This document shows positions 39,201 through 48,693 of a DNA stretch of 64,000 nucleotides, in pieces. Origin of the DNA: an uncultured Bacteroidota bacterium (GTDB lineage: Bacteria > Bacteroidota > Bacteroidia > Chitinophagales > Chitinophagaceae); assembly GCA_903905065.1 (NCBI GenBank), contig CAIVEW010000022.1:34029-98028 (forward strand), read 5' to 3'. The number at the start of each line of letters is the position of its first letter. The stretch's first letter is position 1. Below the pieces are notes generated by a model, which saw only the letters and a program-made list of their open reading frames with translations, was not told the origin of the DNA and searched no databases. Made by a program: the position numbers and the translations under genes.

Positions 39201-42200
39201 ATAACCTGGCTGTGTGTCCATGCCAGTTCAAAGACCCGGTCTTTATGGTGTTTATCATGGTACTTTTCAATAAGTTTCTCGCATATTTCACGGGTGTCCG
39301 AAATCCCCAGGATTAGGTCAAACGTGACATTTTCTTCCGGTTCCAATTCTATTTTGTATCGTATTGCGACGATCGGATCTAAGACAGAGCCTTGTGCGCC
39401 CGATAAAGGGCCAGCCTGATTCATAGCCTTGGGGTTTGCGGTAGTATTCCCTCTGCCAATAAATTCCATCCGGTCCGTTTCATAGGAGATTTCCGCCGTT
39501 TCCACATCGTGTATGATCATTGAGTGAAACATCCAGGGCGTGTGTTCTTCAAGCGAACGTGGCCGGCGCGTACAGATGATAGCCTGCTGTGACGGAATTA
39601 TTTCGGTTTGCACGAAAAGTTTGCCAAATGAAGGTTGCTGTGCATCTGCTGCCGGAGTTGCAAGAACAACTTCCGCATAACTGGTGATCTCAATCGTCCG
39701 GCGTATACCAGACTTGTTCGTGATCTGTATCCTGCGCATCTCAATATCATCCTCGGGCGATATTACTATTTCCGTGCGCGTCTCTATGTTGTTGTTAACA
39801 ACGTGGAAGTCAACACGCCCTTGGGAAAATGCAGCTTCGTAGCTTTTTACTTTTTTAAGGGTCGGCTGGTGTGTGTTCGACCAGTATTCGTTTGTATCCA
39901 GGTCTCGGATATAACAAAACGTCCCCCAGTTGTCGCAGGTCACATCTTCACGCCAGCGTGTAACCGCAATGTCCTTCCAACGGCTGTAGCCCCCACCGGA
40001 ATTAGAGATCATCATATGGTACCGGCCGTTCGACAATAATTGAACTTCCGGAATAGCTGTATTAGGCGTGTTAATTATTCTTATTTGCGTCCCATTTACA
40101 GGAGCACTGAACTCCGCAATGTCGGTAGTATGCGCATAAAATGACGATGCTTTCGGTATCCTTTCCTGCAGCAGCAACAGAGTCGCCTGGAACTGGGGCT
40201 CCGCTTCAAAGCGCCGCTGCATCGGCTGATCATTTAATAAATATCCCAGGGAAAGCAAAACCATACCCTGGTGATGGGCCATATAAGACTGCACAATCGT
40301 ATTGGTTTGTCCCCGCTGCAGTCTGGAAGGTGTATAATCGATCGCTTCATAATATCCATATGTCCCTTCAAAACCCTCGCTCGTAAGTAATTCCAGGTTT
40401 TGACAGGACGCTTCCGGCGCTACCATCAGCGATAATGCCGTTGCATACGGAGTAATGACAAGGTCTACCTCAAGGCCTCTTTTCAGTCCCAGCCCTGGCA
40501 CACCAAAGGCTTGGTATTGATAGTTAGAACTGGCATCGATCATATTATAACCGGACTCAGAGATACCCCATGGCACGCCACGCTGTTTTCCATACTCTAT
40601 CTGCCGTTTCACGGTTGCTGCATACGTTTGTCCCAGTAAAGTATTTTCGTACGAAGGCATTACAAGTAATGGCATTAGGTATTCGAACATAGAGCCACTC
40701 CATGAAAGTAATATGGAATCGCCACCCGCTCTGGTCAGCAGGCGGCCAAGAGCAAACCAGCTCTCCTCAGGCAGCTTACCTTGTGCGATGGCAACAAAAG
40801 TGCACAATCTTGCTTCCGATGCCAGCAGGTCATAATATCCTGGATCACACACATGTTCCTCGACCCTATAACCGATTGTCATGAGGTGCTTTGACTTGTC
40901 GTACAGAAAGCCCCACTCCATCTCCGCGAGATCAATACATTCATGACCTAGCTTTTCAATCACGGCGACACGCTCTTTAGCCTGCTGCAGCGCCAAAACA
41001 ACTGAAGCTTTAAACGTATCGAGCCATGTGTTTTCTTCGGCGGTGTTGCTTCCGCTTTTCAAAGCATCAACCCCGGAGATCAATTCATCCGCTTTCTTGC
41101 AGAAGTCGCGCAATGTCACATCATGGTCCAGGCTGACGACATTGGTAAATTTATTGGAAGCAGGAGGTAACTTGAACCAAGGAGCCAATAGTTGCACATC
41201 ATCAATTGCGGACTGTAATTGGTTGGACAAAGTATTTTTCCACCATTCCTTTACACTACCGGCGTCAATGGCCAGCTTTTGTACCGCTGATGCGAAACTC
41301 GACTGTAACTGTTTAAGACCTTCGTTTATGTTATCTATAGTGGTCGGTGGCAGATTGCATAATGCTTCGAGTACAACGGCGAATTCATGAAGAATGACAG
41401 CATCACCTTTTTCGGTTGTCTCTTTAAAGGCCCGGAACGTATCCAGCAAGCCGTTGAAGATTTTCTGCCCTGCAATTTCCTGGTGAAGTATTTCAAAAAT
41501 TCCCTGTCGGAGCGTAAGAACATGGCCGGCAAGGTTTCCACTGTCCACCGTTGAAATATACTTTGGCAGTAGCGGCTGTAAAGTTTCTGTATCATACCAG
41601 TTATAAAAGTGACCACGATACCTGTCCATTCGTTTCAACGTGCTGATGGTCTTTCCAGTACGATCAAGAAAATTATTCACAGAAATATAACCGAAATCAA
41701 GTGCCGACAAGTTCGCCAGCATTGATAAGCCTATATTCGTAGGGGATGTCCGGTGCGCGATCACCGCAACCGGGTGATTCTGGAAATTATCGGGAGGCAG
41801 CCAGTTATCTTCTCCGCCCACAAATCGCTCAAAAAACGCCCATGTTTTCCTGGCTGTCCTCTGCAGGAAAATATTTTGCTTTTCCGTAAGCTGGGCTTTC
41901 TTTTTCACCGAAGGCTTGCCCGCTATCCAGGTTAGGAAAGGAGATAATGCCCACAAAAACATAATAGGCCCAGCGAAGACCAGGCTTGTCGGCCGGCAAA
42001 AGCACAGATACACACATATTGCAAGGGCCAGGAAAGGTGCAAACCACATATTTTTATAGGAAGCACCGAGACTGTTTTGATCTCCTTTTTCAAATACAGC
42101 CGATGGCTCCCATTCCAGCAGCTTTTTATGAGATATAAGCATGCGCCAGGCGGTACGCGATATCGCGACAATGTTCACGTAAGCCTCATAAGGCAGGCAT

Positions 42201-44920
42201 ATCACTGAGAACAAGGTCTGAACGACCGTATCCATAGTTATCCGTAATCTGCCCCGTATGTGATGAGATAACAGAACATCCTCCGGCTTTCTGAAAGTAT
42301 CCCAGGCCAGGGTCACCGCAACAGGGAAAATAACAATAGCGGTGACGGCAATGGTCCAGAATAACGGCGCACTCATTATAGCCCATCCCAGCACGATCAA
42401 TGCGGTCAATGCTACCGAAACCAGGCTCCTGCGGATATTATCAAATATTTTCCAGCGCGATAACGCAGAAACGGGATTCTGTTGCAGCCATTTAGTTACG
42501 CCCGGTATAATCGGCAGGAACCATGAGAATATCTGCCAATCTCCCCTGATCCAGCGGGAGCGTCTTTTCATATCCAGTCGGTACGTACTAGGATACTTTT
42601 CATACAATTCAACATTGCTGAGCAAGCCAGATCTCACATAGCAGCCTTCAAGCAGGTCATGACTTAGTATACGGTTTTCTGCAAAATTTCCATTTAGCGT
42701 CCTGATAAAAGTGTCCACTTCATAGATACCTTTACCTATGAAGGAACCTTGGCCAAACATATCTTGGTAGACATCTGAAGTAGCGCGGGTATACGGATCA
42801 ATGCCGGGTTCATTGCCGTGCATCTTGCTATAAAAAGAGCTGCTTGACTCAGGTAAACTCACAGAAACTCTGGGTTGCAGAATGCCATATCCTTCGGTTA
42901 CACGACGCTTCTTTACATTATACACAGGTTGGTTCAGCGGATGCGCCATTGTTGCGATCATTTTCCACGCCGCGCCCCGCGGCAACTGGGTGTCGGAATC
43001 AAGCGTTATGACATATTTTACCGTTCTCAGACTAGTATGATCCCCGATTATACAGGAAAAACGCTCCTCCGATTTCCCGCGCAGCAGATCATTTAGTTCA
43101 AGAAGTTTTCCGCGTTTCCTTTCATAGCCCATCCATATTTTGTCTGCTGCATTCCATTGGCGCGGTCGGTGGAAAAGGAAGAAAATATCCCGGTTGCCGT
43201 TTTCGTATTTATCCTTCAATTCCCAAATGCGTTGCTGTGCCAATTGCAATAAGGGTTTATCTCCGGGTAAAGTTTCCTGTGGGGCATCCGTAAAATCAGT
43301 CAGTAAGCCAAAATATAAGTTCTCATCCCTGTTGGCAAGGAATCTGACCTCTAACGCTTCAACAAGGTCCTCTATTGATCGTGGATTGGTAAGCATGGCT
43401 GGCGTCACAACCAAAGTGCCATACTCGTAGGGGATAAACTGGGAAAAATCCATTCTTGGTAGCAACGTAGGCTTGACCAATAGGGTCGAAAAAAAGTTTA
43501 CAACAGCCATCGCAAGTTGGCTGGACGATATGGCGATCAGTATCCCTATAACTGTTACCACCCAGGTGCTTTCTGTTTCACTGTACGCCTTGACTATCAG
43601 GAGTGCAGTAAGCACTGCCGTAACTAAAACAATAGACCCTAAGTATAACAGCAGCCTGTTATCGCAGAAAAACCGGTCAACTCCGTTGATAAAAGAAAAG
43701 TCAATTCCAGCTGCTTTTTTCGTCTCCGGAAGCCCTTTACCAATAAGATAATAGCCCACATGTCCTTGTCGGTCATCCCGTTGGTATTTTTGAACAGGCT
43801 CCCCGGCTAAGCGCACCGCTATTTTAGCTACCTCATTTTCCGGAAGCTTTGATTTCTTTGAGATACGTTCTATAACATGACGATAATCATCCCTTGTAGC
43901 AAAATCCATTTTTTTGTAGATGCCACTAGGGTCGCCGCGAAGTGTTTGCTCCACAAAACTGTTTTTTTCTACAAATTCCCGCCAGTCGAGGGTGCTCAAC
44001 AACCGCAAACTACCAATGCTGTTGCTCACAGATACCTGGTTAACAGCTTGTGTTTGTATCTCAATATTTACTAACTCACTGCTCGTCGTCCCTTCTTCCA
44101 GCAGCCGTTGCTCGATCCAGGCCAGAGCCGATGCCAGTGCCGGGCCCTTTCCCAATAATTGCCGGCTCATTTCTGATACGAACGCGGTAGACATCGGAGG
44201 GTTGGATCTTGCCATATCCGCTGTAGTGAGTATCAGGTTTTTGGGATCCTTTTCCGCAACCTCCAGCATTTGCTTGGCCCAATAATCCGCCAGATTTTTA
44301 TCAATTCTGTCAATAGCTACAAGAGAGGAAACACGTCGTAAGTTCTCAATGAGTGTTAGACGCAGCATTATGGGTATTGCCCATAATTCACCTATCAGCA
44401 AATTAGAAACAGATTGATATGCCCGGATGTAACTGCTTAAGCGTTCCAGGTCTATCCGGCCGTCACTATGGGATATTATCTGTAGCGCTATATCATAAAC
44501 GCGGGCCAGGCCCGGCGACGCCCCATTCGACAATTGAGGCAAAGTTTCGTTATACCCTTTCGGTAAGTGCTTCTTCGCAGTTCTGATCTGATCTTCGATG
44601 AGGTAAAAGTTATCCACAAGCCATTCTCCGGCGGGGGTGATAATGTTGTTTTTTTTTATGCCCTCTACCAGCAGTTTGCGTACCGCATTCAGCGCCTTTT
44701 CATTGTCTGCAAGTCTGTGTAGCAGTTGTCCTTTGGCAATTTTCTTGCTCAGCACATGCGTTTTTGCGAGGTTAACGCCAAAATGAGCCATCTGGTCCGA
44801 ACTAAACAACTCAGACCTCAAAGGTTCTTCCCTGGTATAATTAAGTTTAGGATTATTTACGACAAAAAAAGCCCTCATGTTAGAGATGAGCTCATGCGTA
44901 TGTCCAATGTTCAACTTCAT
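36206..44920 (-). CDS. ndvB: Cyclic beta-1,2-glucan synthase (GT84 / cyclisation domain / GH94)
   Basis: A 2904-residue inner-membrane enzyme, close to the 2830-2870 of proteobacterial NdvB/ChvB/Cgs. Family knowledge: it makes beta-1,2-glucan from UDP-glucose on a protein-bound primer, sets chain length, and closes the ring. Domains in order: N-terminal region (1-420, with GELWAIPIMLRLTLIENLRR), membrane helices 425-495, GT84 catalytic part (D-x-D in VITLDSDTQLP near 636-640 and RRSRWIRGDWQ near 783), helices 825-870 and 953-995, a glucoamylase-like part and the cyclisation region (about 1050-1650, GVPWGISESGYNMIDASS), and a C-terminal GH94 phosphorylase with GSGDWNDGMD (D2575, D2578). The final 20 residues are acidic and hydrophobic. 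Start is the ATG at 44920. It is a single 8.7-kb gene; no exporter or modifying gene is beside it. Confidence 0.93.
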   Translation of the reverse strand: MKLNIGHTHELISNMRAFFVVNNPKLNYTREEPLRSELFSSDQMAHFGVNLAKTHVLSKKIAKGQLLHRLADNEKALNAVRKLLVEGIKKNNIITPAGEWLVDNFYLIEDQIRTAKKHLPKGYNETLPQLSNGASPGLARVYDIALQIISHSDGRIDLERLSSYIRAYQSVSNLLIGELWAIPIMLRLTLIENLRRVSSLVAIDRIDKNLADYWAKQMLEVAEKDPKNLILTTADMARSNPPMSTAFVSEMSRQLLGKGPALASALAWIEQRLLEEGTTSSELVNIEIQTQAVNQVSVSNSIGSLRLLSTLDWREFVEKNSFVEQTLRGDPSGIYKKMDFATRDDYRHVIERISKKSKLPENEVAKIAVRLAGEPVQKYQRDDRQGHVGYYLIGKGLPETKKAAGIDFSFINGVDRFFCDNRLLLYLGSIVLVTAVLTALLIVKAYSETESTWVVTVIGILIAISSSQLAMAVVNFFSTLLVKPTLLPRMDFSQFIPYEYGTLVVTPAMLTNPRSIEDLVEALEVRFLANRDENLYFGLLTDFTDAPQETLPGDKPLLQLAQQRIWELKDKYENGNRDIFFLFHRPRQWNAADKIWMGYERKRGKLLELNDLLRGKSEERFSCIIGDHTSLRTVKYVITLDSDTQLPRGAAWKMIATMAHPLNQPVYNVKKRRVTEGYGILQPRVSVSLPESSSSFYSKMHGNEPGIDPYTRATSDVYQDMFGQGSFIGKGIYEVDTFIRTLNGNFAENRILSHDLLEGCYVRSGLLSNVELYEKYPSTYRLDMKRRSRWIRGDWQIFSWFLPIIPGVTKWLQQNPVSALSRWKIFDNIRRSLVSVALTALIVLGWAIMSAPLFWTIAVTAIVIFPVAVTLAWDTFRKPEDVLLSHHIRGRLRITMDTVVQTLFSVICLPYEAYVNIVAISRTAWRMLISHKKLLEWEPSAVFEKGDQNSLGASYKNMWFAPFLALAICVYLCFCRPTSLVFAGPIMFLWALSPFLTWIAGKPSVKKKAQLTEKQNIFLQRTARKTWAFFERFVGGEDNWLPPDNFQNHPVAVIAHRTSPTNIGLSMLANLSALDFGYISVNNFLDRTGKTISTLKRMDRYRGHFYNWYDTETLQPLLPKYISTVDSGNLAGHVLTLRQGIFEILHQEIAGQKIFNGLLDTFRAFKETTEKGDAVILHEFAVVLEALCNLPPTTIDNINEGLKQLQSSFASAVQKLAIDAGSVKEWWKNTLSNQLQSAIDDVQLLAPWFKLPPASNKFTNVVSLDHDVTLRDFCKKADELISGVDALKSGSNTAEENTWLDTFKASVVLALQQAKERVAVIEKLGHECIDLAEMEWGFLYDKSKHLMTIGYRVEEHVCDPGYYDLLASEARLCTFVAIAQGKLPEESWFALGRLLTRAGGDSILLSWSGSMFEYLMPLLVMPSYENTLLGQTYAATVKRQIEYGKQRGVPWGISESGYNMIDASSNYQYQAFGVPGLGLKRGLEVDLVITPYATALSLMVAPEASCQNLELLTSEGFEGTYGYYEAIDYTPSRLQRGQTNTIVQSYMAHHQGMVLLSLGYLLNDQPMQRRFEAEPQFQATLLLLQERIPKASSFYAHTTDIAEFSAPVNGTQIRIINTPNTAIPEVQLLSNGRYHMMISNSGGGYSRWKDIAVTRWREDVTCDNWGTFCYIRDLDTNEYWSNTHQPTLKKVKSYEAAFSQGRVDFHVVNNNIETRTEIVISPEDDIEMRRIQITNKSGIRRTIEITSYAEVVLATPAADAQQPSFGKLFVQTEIIPSQQAIICTRRPRSLEEHTPWMFHSMIIHDVETAEISYETDRMEFIGRGNTTANPKAMNQAGPLSGAQGSVLDPIVAIRYKIELEPEENVTFDLILGISDTREICEKLIEKYHDKHHKDRVFELAWTHSQVILRQINATEADEQLFGHLAGSVIFTNPSLRADQSIIIKNHRGQSGLWGYSISGDLPIILLQIENQENILLVKQLIQAHTYWRLKGLIVDLVIWNEDHGGYRQVLQNRIQALIPNELMDRPGGIFVRAADQISNEDRILFQTVARANLSDAHGTLTDQINRKPGTRTPIPYIVQTPLYAPEPANIFSSTDLHFFNGLGGFSSLGDEYVIVTDKKNKTPAPWANVIANPDFGTVISESGQAYTWVENAHEMRLTPWNNDPVSDSAGEVYYIRDEEAGHFWSATPLPRGGESSYMTRHGFGYSIFEHVEGGIRSEMTVYVDIEAPVKFTVIKVRNESGRPRRLSATGYIEWVLGDIRPKTAMYVITEVSKSSGAIIARNPYNTEFPRRVAFLDVNDTSKTFTCDRAEFIGRNGSLQNPDGMRRQKLSGKFGVALDPCAAIQVSFELADGEEREIIFRLGTGKDINDATNLINEFRGINATQKALEKVKKYWEHSTSAIRVETPDAAINLITNGWLTYQTLACRLWARSGYYQSGGAFGFRDQLQDVLSLLHAEPQLARKQILLSATRQFEEGDAQHWWHPPAGRGVRTRISDDYLWLPFVTYRYVMHTGDTKILDEQLPFLEGRLLNAVEESYYNLPERSEISATLYEHCVRAIKHALTYGVHGLPLMGSGDWNDGMDRVGHLGKGESVWLGFFLYDILIKFMEIATLQNDPDFVALCKEEADALNENIAKNGWDGDWYRRAYFDDGTPLGSATGTECQIDSISQSWSVLSGAGDMVRSLTAMESAAGRLVKKDAALIQLLDPPFNKAAVDPGYIKGYVPGVRENGGQYTHAAVWMIMAFARLGDRRRTWDLLQLINPINHGRNSKEVAVYKVEPYILAADVYGVAPHTGRGGWTWYTGSASWMYQLIVESFLGLRKKGDQLRFAPCIPVGWDSFKVHYRYQNTMYHISVQQENFAGKMTVTIDDVVQEDSMVVLVDDWLEHDVEVVVFTDPLQSDPHSVF

Positions 44921-45417
44921 AATTCTTTTACCTGTTTACAAATTGAGGGCCTCCTTCATTTGCCGCTGCGCTACCAAGCTTGTTATTCAGTTGCCGGGGG
45001 CTGCATGAAGGCATATTACTTATGTCCACAATCAGCAGCCATTCCGGGCATATTCGAGCCCTGCTTTCGAAAGCATATTTTATATTATTATTCTCAATTG
45101 CGCAATCTGTACTAAGGCATAGTTTGCTCCATGAAAATATCATGCCACTGCTCGTTTCAATCTATACATAGCAGCCTTATTATCAGCACGCCAGCATAAA
45201 TTCCCATAAAAACGTTTGGTGAGTGCTACCCGGTTTTTATCTCTGGCACAAGACATTTTTTCAGCCATATATATTGCTCCTCTGAGGAGTATTGTCGCCT
45301 CATTGCGCAACCATTTTGCTCAGAGATCAATTCTTTTCATCCCATACACAACATTTTAATACATCTCCCGTTTTAATCGTAACTTTATTTCACCCCCAAA
45401 CCTTTAAATCGAACCCA
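44921..45417. other. Non-coding divergent region
   Basis: 497 nt between the glucan synthase and the T9SS protein. It holds two small palindromes (GCTTTCGAAAGC near 45064 and CTCCTCTGAGGAG at 45277-45289) but no clear promoter by consensus and no credible gene. A 71-codon frame on the minus strand lacks any family features. Confidence 0.6.
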
Positions 45418-46848
45418 ATGAAAATGCATGTTCTGTTATTTTCCATCATTACGTTTCTATCTTCTCACATATATGCTCAGCAAACCTTTGAGGGCCATTA
45501 CGGCAACCAGAAGCTTGATGTGGCCTATTCAGCTGCCGCCACTAACGATGGTGGATATATCATTACCGGCCTTACGCAAAGCATGGTGGACTCTAATGGC
45601 GACATTGTCGTAATTAAAGTATCAGCGCACGGCGACACCACCTGGTCACATACTTATGGAGGACCGTTCCTGGAAGGGGGTAATTTCGTGATGCAGACAG
45701 CCGATGGCAACTACATGGTCTCCGGCCATACACAAGACTTTGGTGCGCAGGATTGTGATGCATTCCTGCTAAAATTGGATCAGTATGGTAACAATATGTG
45801 GATCAAGACCTATGGCGGCGATTCTGATGACATCAGCGAAAGCGTGGTGGAGCTTCCCGGTGGCGGTTTCGTGATCGGCGGTATGACTGCCAGCTACGGC
45901 AATGTTGGCGTCAGTATGAACAGGCACTTGTATTTTATTAAAACAAACAGCGCCGGAGATACCATCTGGACTAAAGTGTACGCAGGCAGCGGCATCGAAG
46001 AATGCTATTCAATTGCGGCAATGCAGGATGGCGGCTTTCTTGCGGCCTGCTGGACAACCAGCCGGGGTAACGCGTCCGGTGACGGCTGGTTAGTGCGCCT
46101 CAATTCAAGCGGCGATACCTTGTGGACCCGGCTGTATAAAAACGGAGCAGATACACGACTATACAAAGTACTACCCACTATGGATAATGGATTTATGATA
46201 GCGGGTTACACAACCCCGGCGACCGGTGGTAACGAGGGGTTGATCGTAAAACTGGATGCATATGGCAACGAACTTTGGAAAAAAACATTCAGCAACTCTG
46301 CTGGTATCATCTTTCACGATGTTGCTCAGTTACCTACCGGCAATTTCATGTTTACTGGCGGCAGTTACCCGACCACCACTACAGGCAGTGTGTACATACT
46401 CACCACCGACGCCAATGGGAATAAACTGACAGACCAGCTCTGCGGCGGCACGAACTCATGGGCAACTACAGTAGCGGTGCAGGGGAACAACAGCTACATG
46501 GTTGCCGGTTCCGCTGCAAAATATGGAGACCCGCTTGGAGACCTGTATTTTATGGAGATGGACAATACCATCTCCGCCCATGTAACAACAGCTACTTCAC
46601 AACAACCGCGGCTATATCCCAACCCGATAAGTGAACAGCCGGCCGTTGTTGTACTACCCGAAACAGAAGCAAACGGAACCGTACACATTGATATTTTCAC
46701 TAAAGACGGGCGCAATGTGTACAGCAGGGATAATATCCGGGCGAAGGATATCGTGATCAGCAGAGACCAGTTCCCGCCTGCGCAATACCACTTCCGTATT
46801 ATCTGTAAGGACGAGGCTCAGTATACCGGGGAATTCGTGGTAGAATAA
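45418..46848 (+). CDS. Beta-propeller-like secreted protein with T9SS type A sorting domain
   Basis: 476 residues from the ATG at 45418 (MKMHVLLFSIITFLSSHIYAQ signal peptide; the upstream in-frame extension is not credible). The body has six to seven copies of a unit near 55 residues: W.kTYGG...E....V....DGGF...G.T.S.G..D.fLlKlD..GN. Such units occur in secreted propeller proteins of Bacteroidota. Residues about 400-476 are a type A sorting domain (RLYPNPIS.., VHIDIFTKDGRNVYS, PPAQYHFRII), which sends the protein through T9SS. Role on the cell surface is unknown. It precedes the amidase gene by 59 nt on the same strand. Confidence 0.85.
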   Translation: MKMHVLLFSIITFLSSHIYAQQTFEGHYGNQKLDVAYSAAATNDGGYIITGLTQSMVDSNGDIVVIKVSAHGDTTWSHTYGGPFLEGGNFVMQTADGNYMVSGHTQDFGAQDCDAFLLKLDQYGNNMWIKTYGGDSDDISESVVELPGGGFVIGGMTASYGNVGVSMNRHLYFIKTNSAGDTIWTKVYAGSGIEECYSIAAMQDGGFLAACWTTSRGNASGDGWLVRLNSSGDTLWTRLYKNGADTRLYKVLPTMDNGFMIAGYTTPATGGNEGLIVKLDAYGNELWKKTFSNSAGIIFHDVAQLPTGNFMFTGGSYPTTTTGSVYILTTDANGNKLTDQLCGGTNSWATTVAVQGNNSYMVAGSAAKYGDPLGDLYFMEMDNTISAHVTTATSQQPRLYPNPISEQPAVVVLPETEANGTVHIDIFTKDGRNVYSRDNIRAKDIVISRDQFPPAQYHFRIICKDEAQYTGEFVVE

Positions 46849-46907
46849 CTGGATTGTATTTTCCGCGGGCTACTCACTACATTTGGTCGTACCAAATACA
46901 CACGGCC

Positions 46908-48560
46908 ATGAAAAACATAGCCATTACTTTAGTTGCTGTTGGGATTACATTTTCATCGTCATTGCTGTTGGCACAGGATACTATAAAAGCGCCGCAGATC
47001 GAGGCCGCCGAAAAAATGTATAGCCTGCACTTTTCTCCAGCCAAGGTCGATTCCATGGCCAGCGCTATAAATAATGAGCTTTCGTGGTATCAGTATCTGC
47101 ATAAACACGCGCTCCGGAATGATGTACCTATGTCCCTGTCGTTCGACCCTTCGCTGCCGGGAATGCACTTCAACACTACTCAGCAACCAATAAAATGGAA
47201 TATTCCGACCAATGTGACGCTCCCTGCCAATAAAAACGATCTGGCTTTTTACTCCATACCTCAACTTGCGTCACTGATAAAAAATAAAAAGATCACCTCC
47301 GTTGCGCTCACAAAGTTTTACATAGACAGGTTGAAACAATACGGCAACACTCTTCATTGTGTCATAGAACTCACCGAAGATCTGGCAATGAAGCAGGCGA
47401 AAAAGGCCGATGACGATCTGGCAAAGGGCATCTATAAAAGCCCTTTGCAAGGCATACCGTATGGTATCAAAGACTTGTTTGCGGCCAAAGGTACGCATAC
47501 TACATGGGGCACACCACCCTATCGCGATCAGACCATTGACCAAAATTCTTTTGTCGCCCAAAAGCTGGAAGATGCGGGCGCAGTGCTCATCGGTAAGCTG
47601 TCACTTGGAGAACTGGCCATGGACGACGTGTGGTATGGCGGCCAAACCCGTAATCCCTGGAATACAAACGTCGGTTCTGGTGGATCCTCTGCCGGCTCGG
47701 CCGCAGCAACTGTGGCTGGACTTGTACCGTTTGCAATCGGTACCGAAACATACGGCTCTATCGTTGACCCATCATCACGCTGCGGGGCTACCGGCTTGCG
47801 GCCCACCTTCGGCAGCATTTCGCGTACCGGAGCCATGGCGCTGTGTTGGAGTTCGGATAAGGTAGGCCCTATTTGCAGGAGCGCTGAAGACGTCGCATTT
47901 GTCTTTGCACAAATACACGGTACAGACGGCATAGATGCCTCAGCGAAAAACATGCCGTTCAACTACACGGGCAGCTTCCCGCTTTCTAAATTAAAAATCG
48001 CCTATGCGCGTAATTATATAGACTCCTTGCCGGAAAACAGCACCGAGAAACAAACCTTGGCCACAATGAAGAAAATGGGCGTAAACCCTATTCCGATAGA
48101 CTTTCCGGATACCTTACACGGAGATGAAATGCTCACGCTCATTGTTAGCGCCGAGGCCGCAGCCGCATTCGACGAGCTGACAAGAACAAATGAAGATGAC
48201 AAAATGGTGCAGCAGAATAAAGACCGGTGGCCCAATGTGTTTCGCGCTGCAAGATTCATACCGGCCGTAGAATATGTCAACGCCGCACGTATGCGTTACT
48301 CAATCATGCAGCACGTGCATAAAATGCTGGACCAGTACGATATCATCATTGCACCACCGGAAACCGGAGACCAGGTCGCGATTACTAATCTTACCGGCAA
48401 TCCGTCCATCACCATTCCAAATGGATTCAACAAAGACGGGACGCCGGCTAGCATCACCTTTATCGGTAAGCTCTATGACGAAGCGCGCCTCGTTGCCTTT
48501 GCCGAAATGTACCAGGAACAAACCAAGTTTCATTTACAACATCCAAAAGGGTTTGAATGA
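46908..48560 (+). CDS. Secreted amidase (amidase signature family)
   Basis: 550 residues from the ATG at 46908 (signal peptide MKNIAITLVAVGITFSSS). The Ser-cisSer-Lys triad of the amidase signature family is present: K188 in YGIKDLF, S260/S261 in GSGGSSAGSAA and the nucleophile S284 in TETYGSIVDPSS. The usual GGSI motif reads YGSI here. The family hydrolyses amides; the substrate cannot be told. Because of the signal peptide it should act in the periplasm or outside, unlike GatA, the tRNA-linked member. A perfect hairpin follows the stop. The upstream open frame starting 18 codons earlier does not improve the signal. Confidence 0.9.
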   Translation: MKNIAITLVAVGITFSSSLLLAQDTIKAPQIEAAEKMYSLHFSPAKVDSMASAINNELSWYQYLHKHALRNDVPMSLSFDPSLPGMHFNTTQQPIKWNIPTNVTLPANKNDLAFYSIPQLASLIKNKKITSVALTKFYIDRLKQYGNTLHCVIELTEDLAMKQAKKADDDLAKGIYKSPLQGIPYGIKDLFAAKGTHTTWGTPPYRDQTIDQNSFVAQKLEDAGAVLIGKLSLGELAMDDVWYGGQTRNPWNTNVGSGGSSAGSAAATVAGLVPFAIGTETYGSIVDPSSRCGATGLRPTFGSISRTGAMALCWSSDKVGPICRSAEDVAFVFAQIHGTDGIDASAKNMPFNYTGSFPLSKLKIAYARNYIDSLPENSTEKQTLATMKKMGVNPIPIDFPDTLHGDEMLTLIVSAEAAAAFDELTRTNEDDKMVQQNKDRWPNVFRAARFIPAVEYVNAARMRYSIMQHVHKMLDQYDIIIAPPETGDQVAITNLTGNPSITIPNGFNKDGTPASITFIGKLYDEARLVAFAEMYQEQTKFHLQHPKGFE

Positions 48561-48589
48561 TCGGTTGGGTAATGTAATTATTGTTGTTC

Positions 48590-48622
48590 CTGTAGAGACG
48601 TTGGACTGCAACGTCTCTACAG
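48590..48622. terminator. 14-bp hairpin, repeat-type terminator
   Basis: CTGTAGAGACGTTG and its exact complement enclose a 5-nt loop, 30 nt after the amidase stop and before the stop of the convergent GNAT gene. A degenerate second copy (GTTGCACTGCAACGTCTC) lies at 48647-48665. GTAGAGACGTTG palindromes are known as dispersed repeats in several bacterial groups. Confidence 0.65.
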
Positions 48623-48693
48623 AACACACAAACCCGAGGACCACAGTTGCACTGCAACGTCTCCCACAGAACATACAACCTCGGGGATCACGA

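Noticed and set aside
44928..45143. 71-codon frame ending 8 nt before the glucan synthase ATG, possible leader peptide
   Set aside because: No conserved pattern, no regulatory codon run and no hairpin pair to support attenuation.
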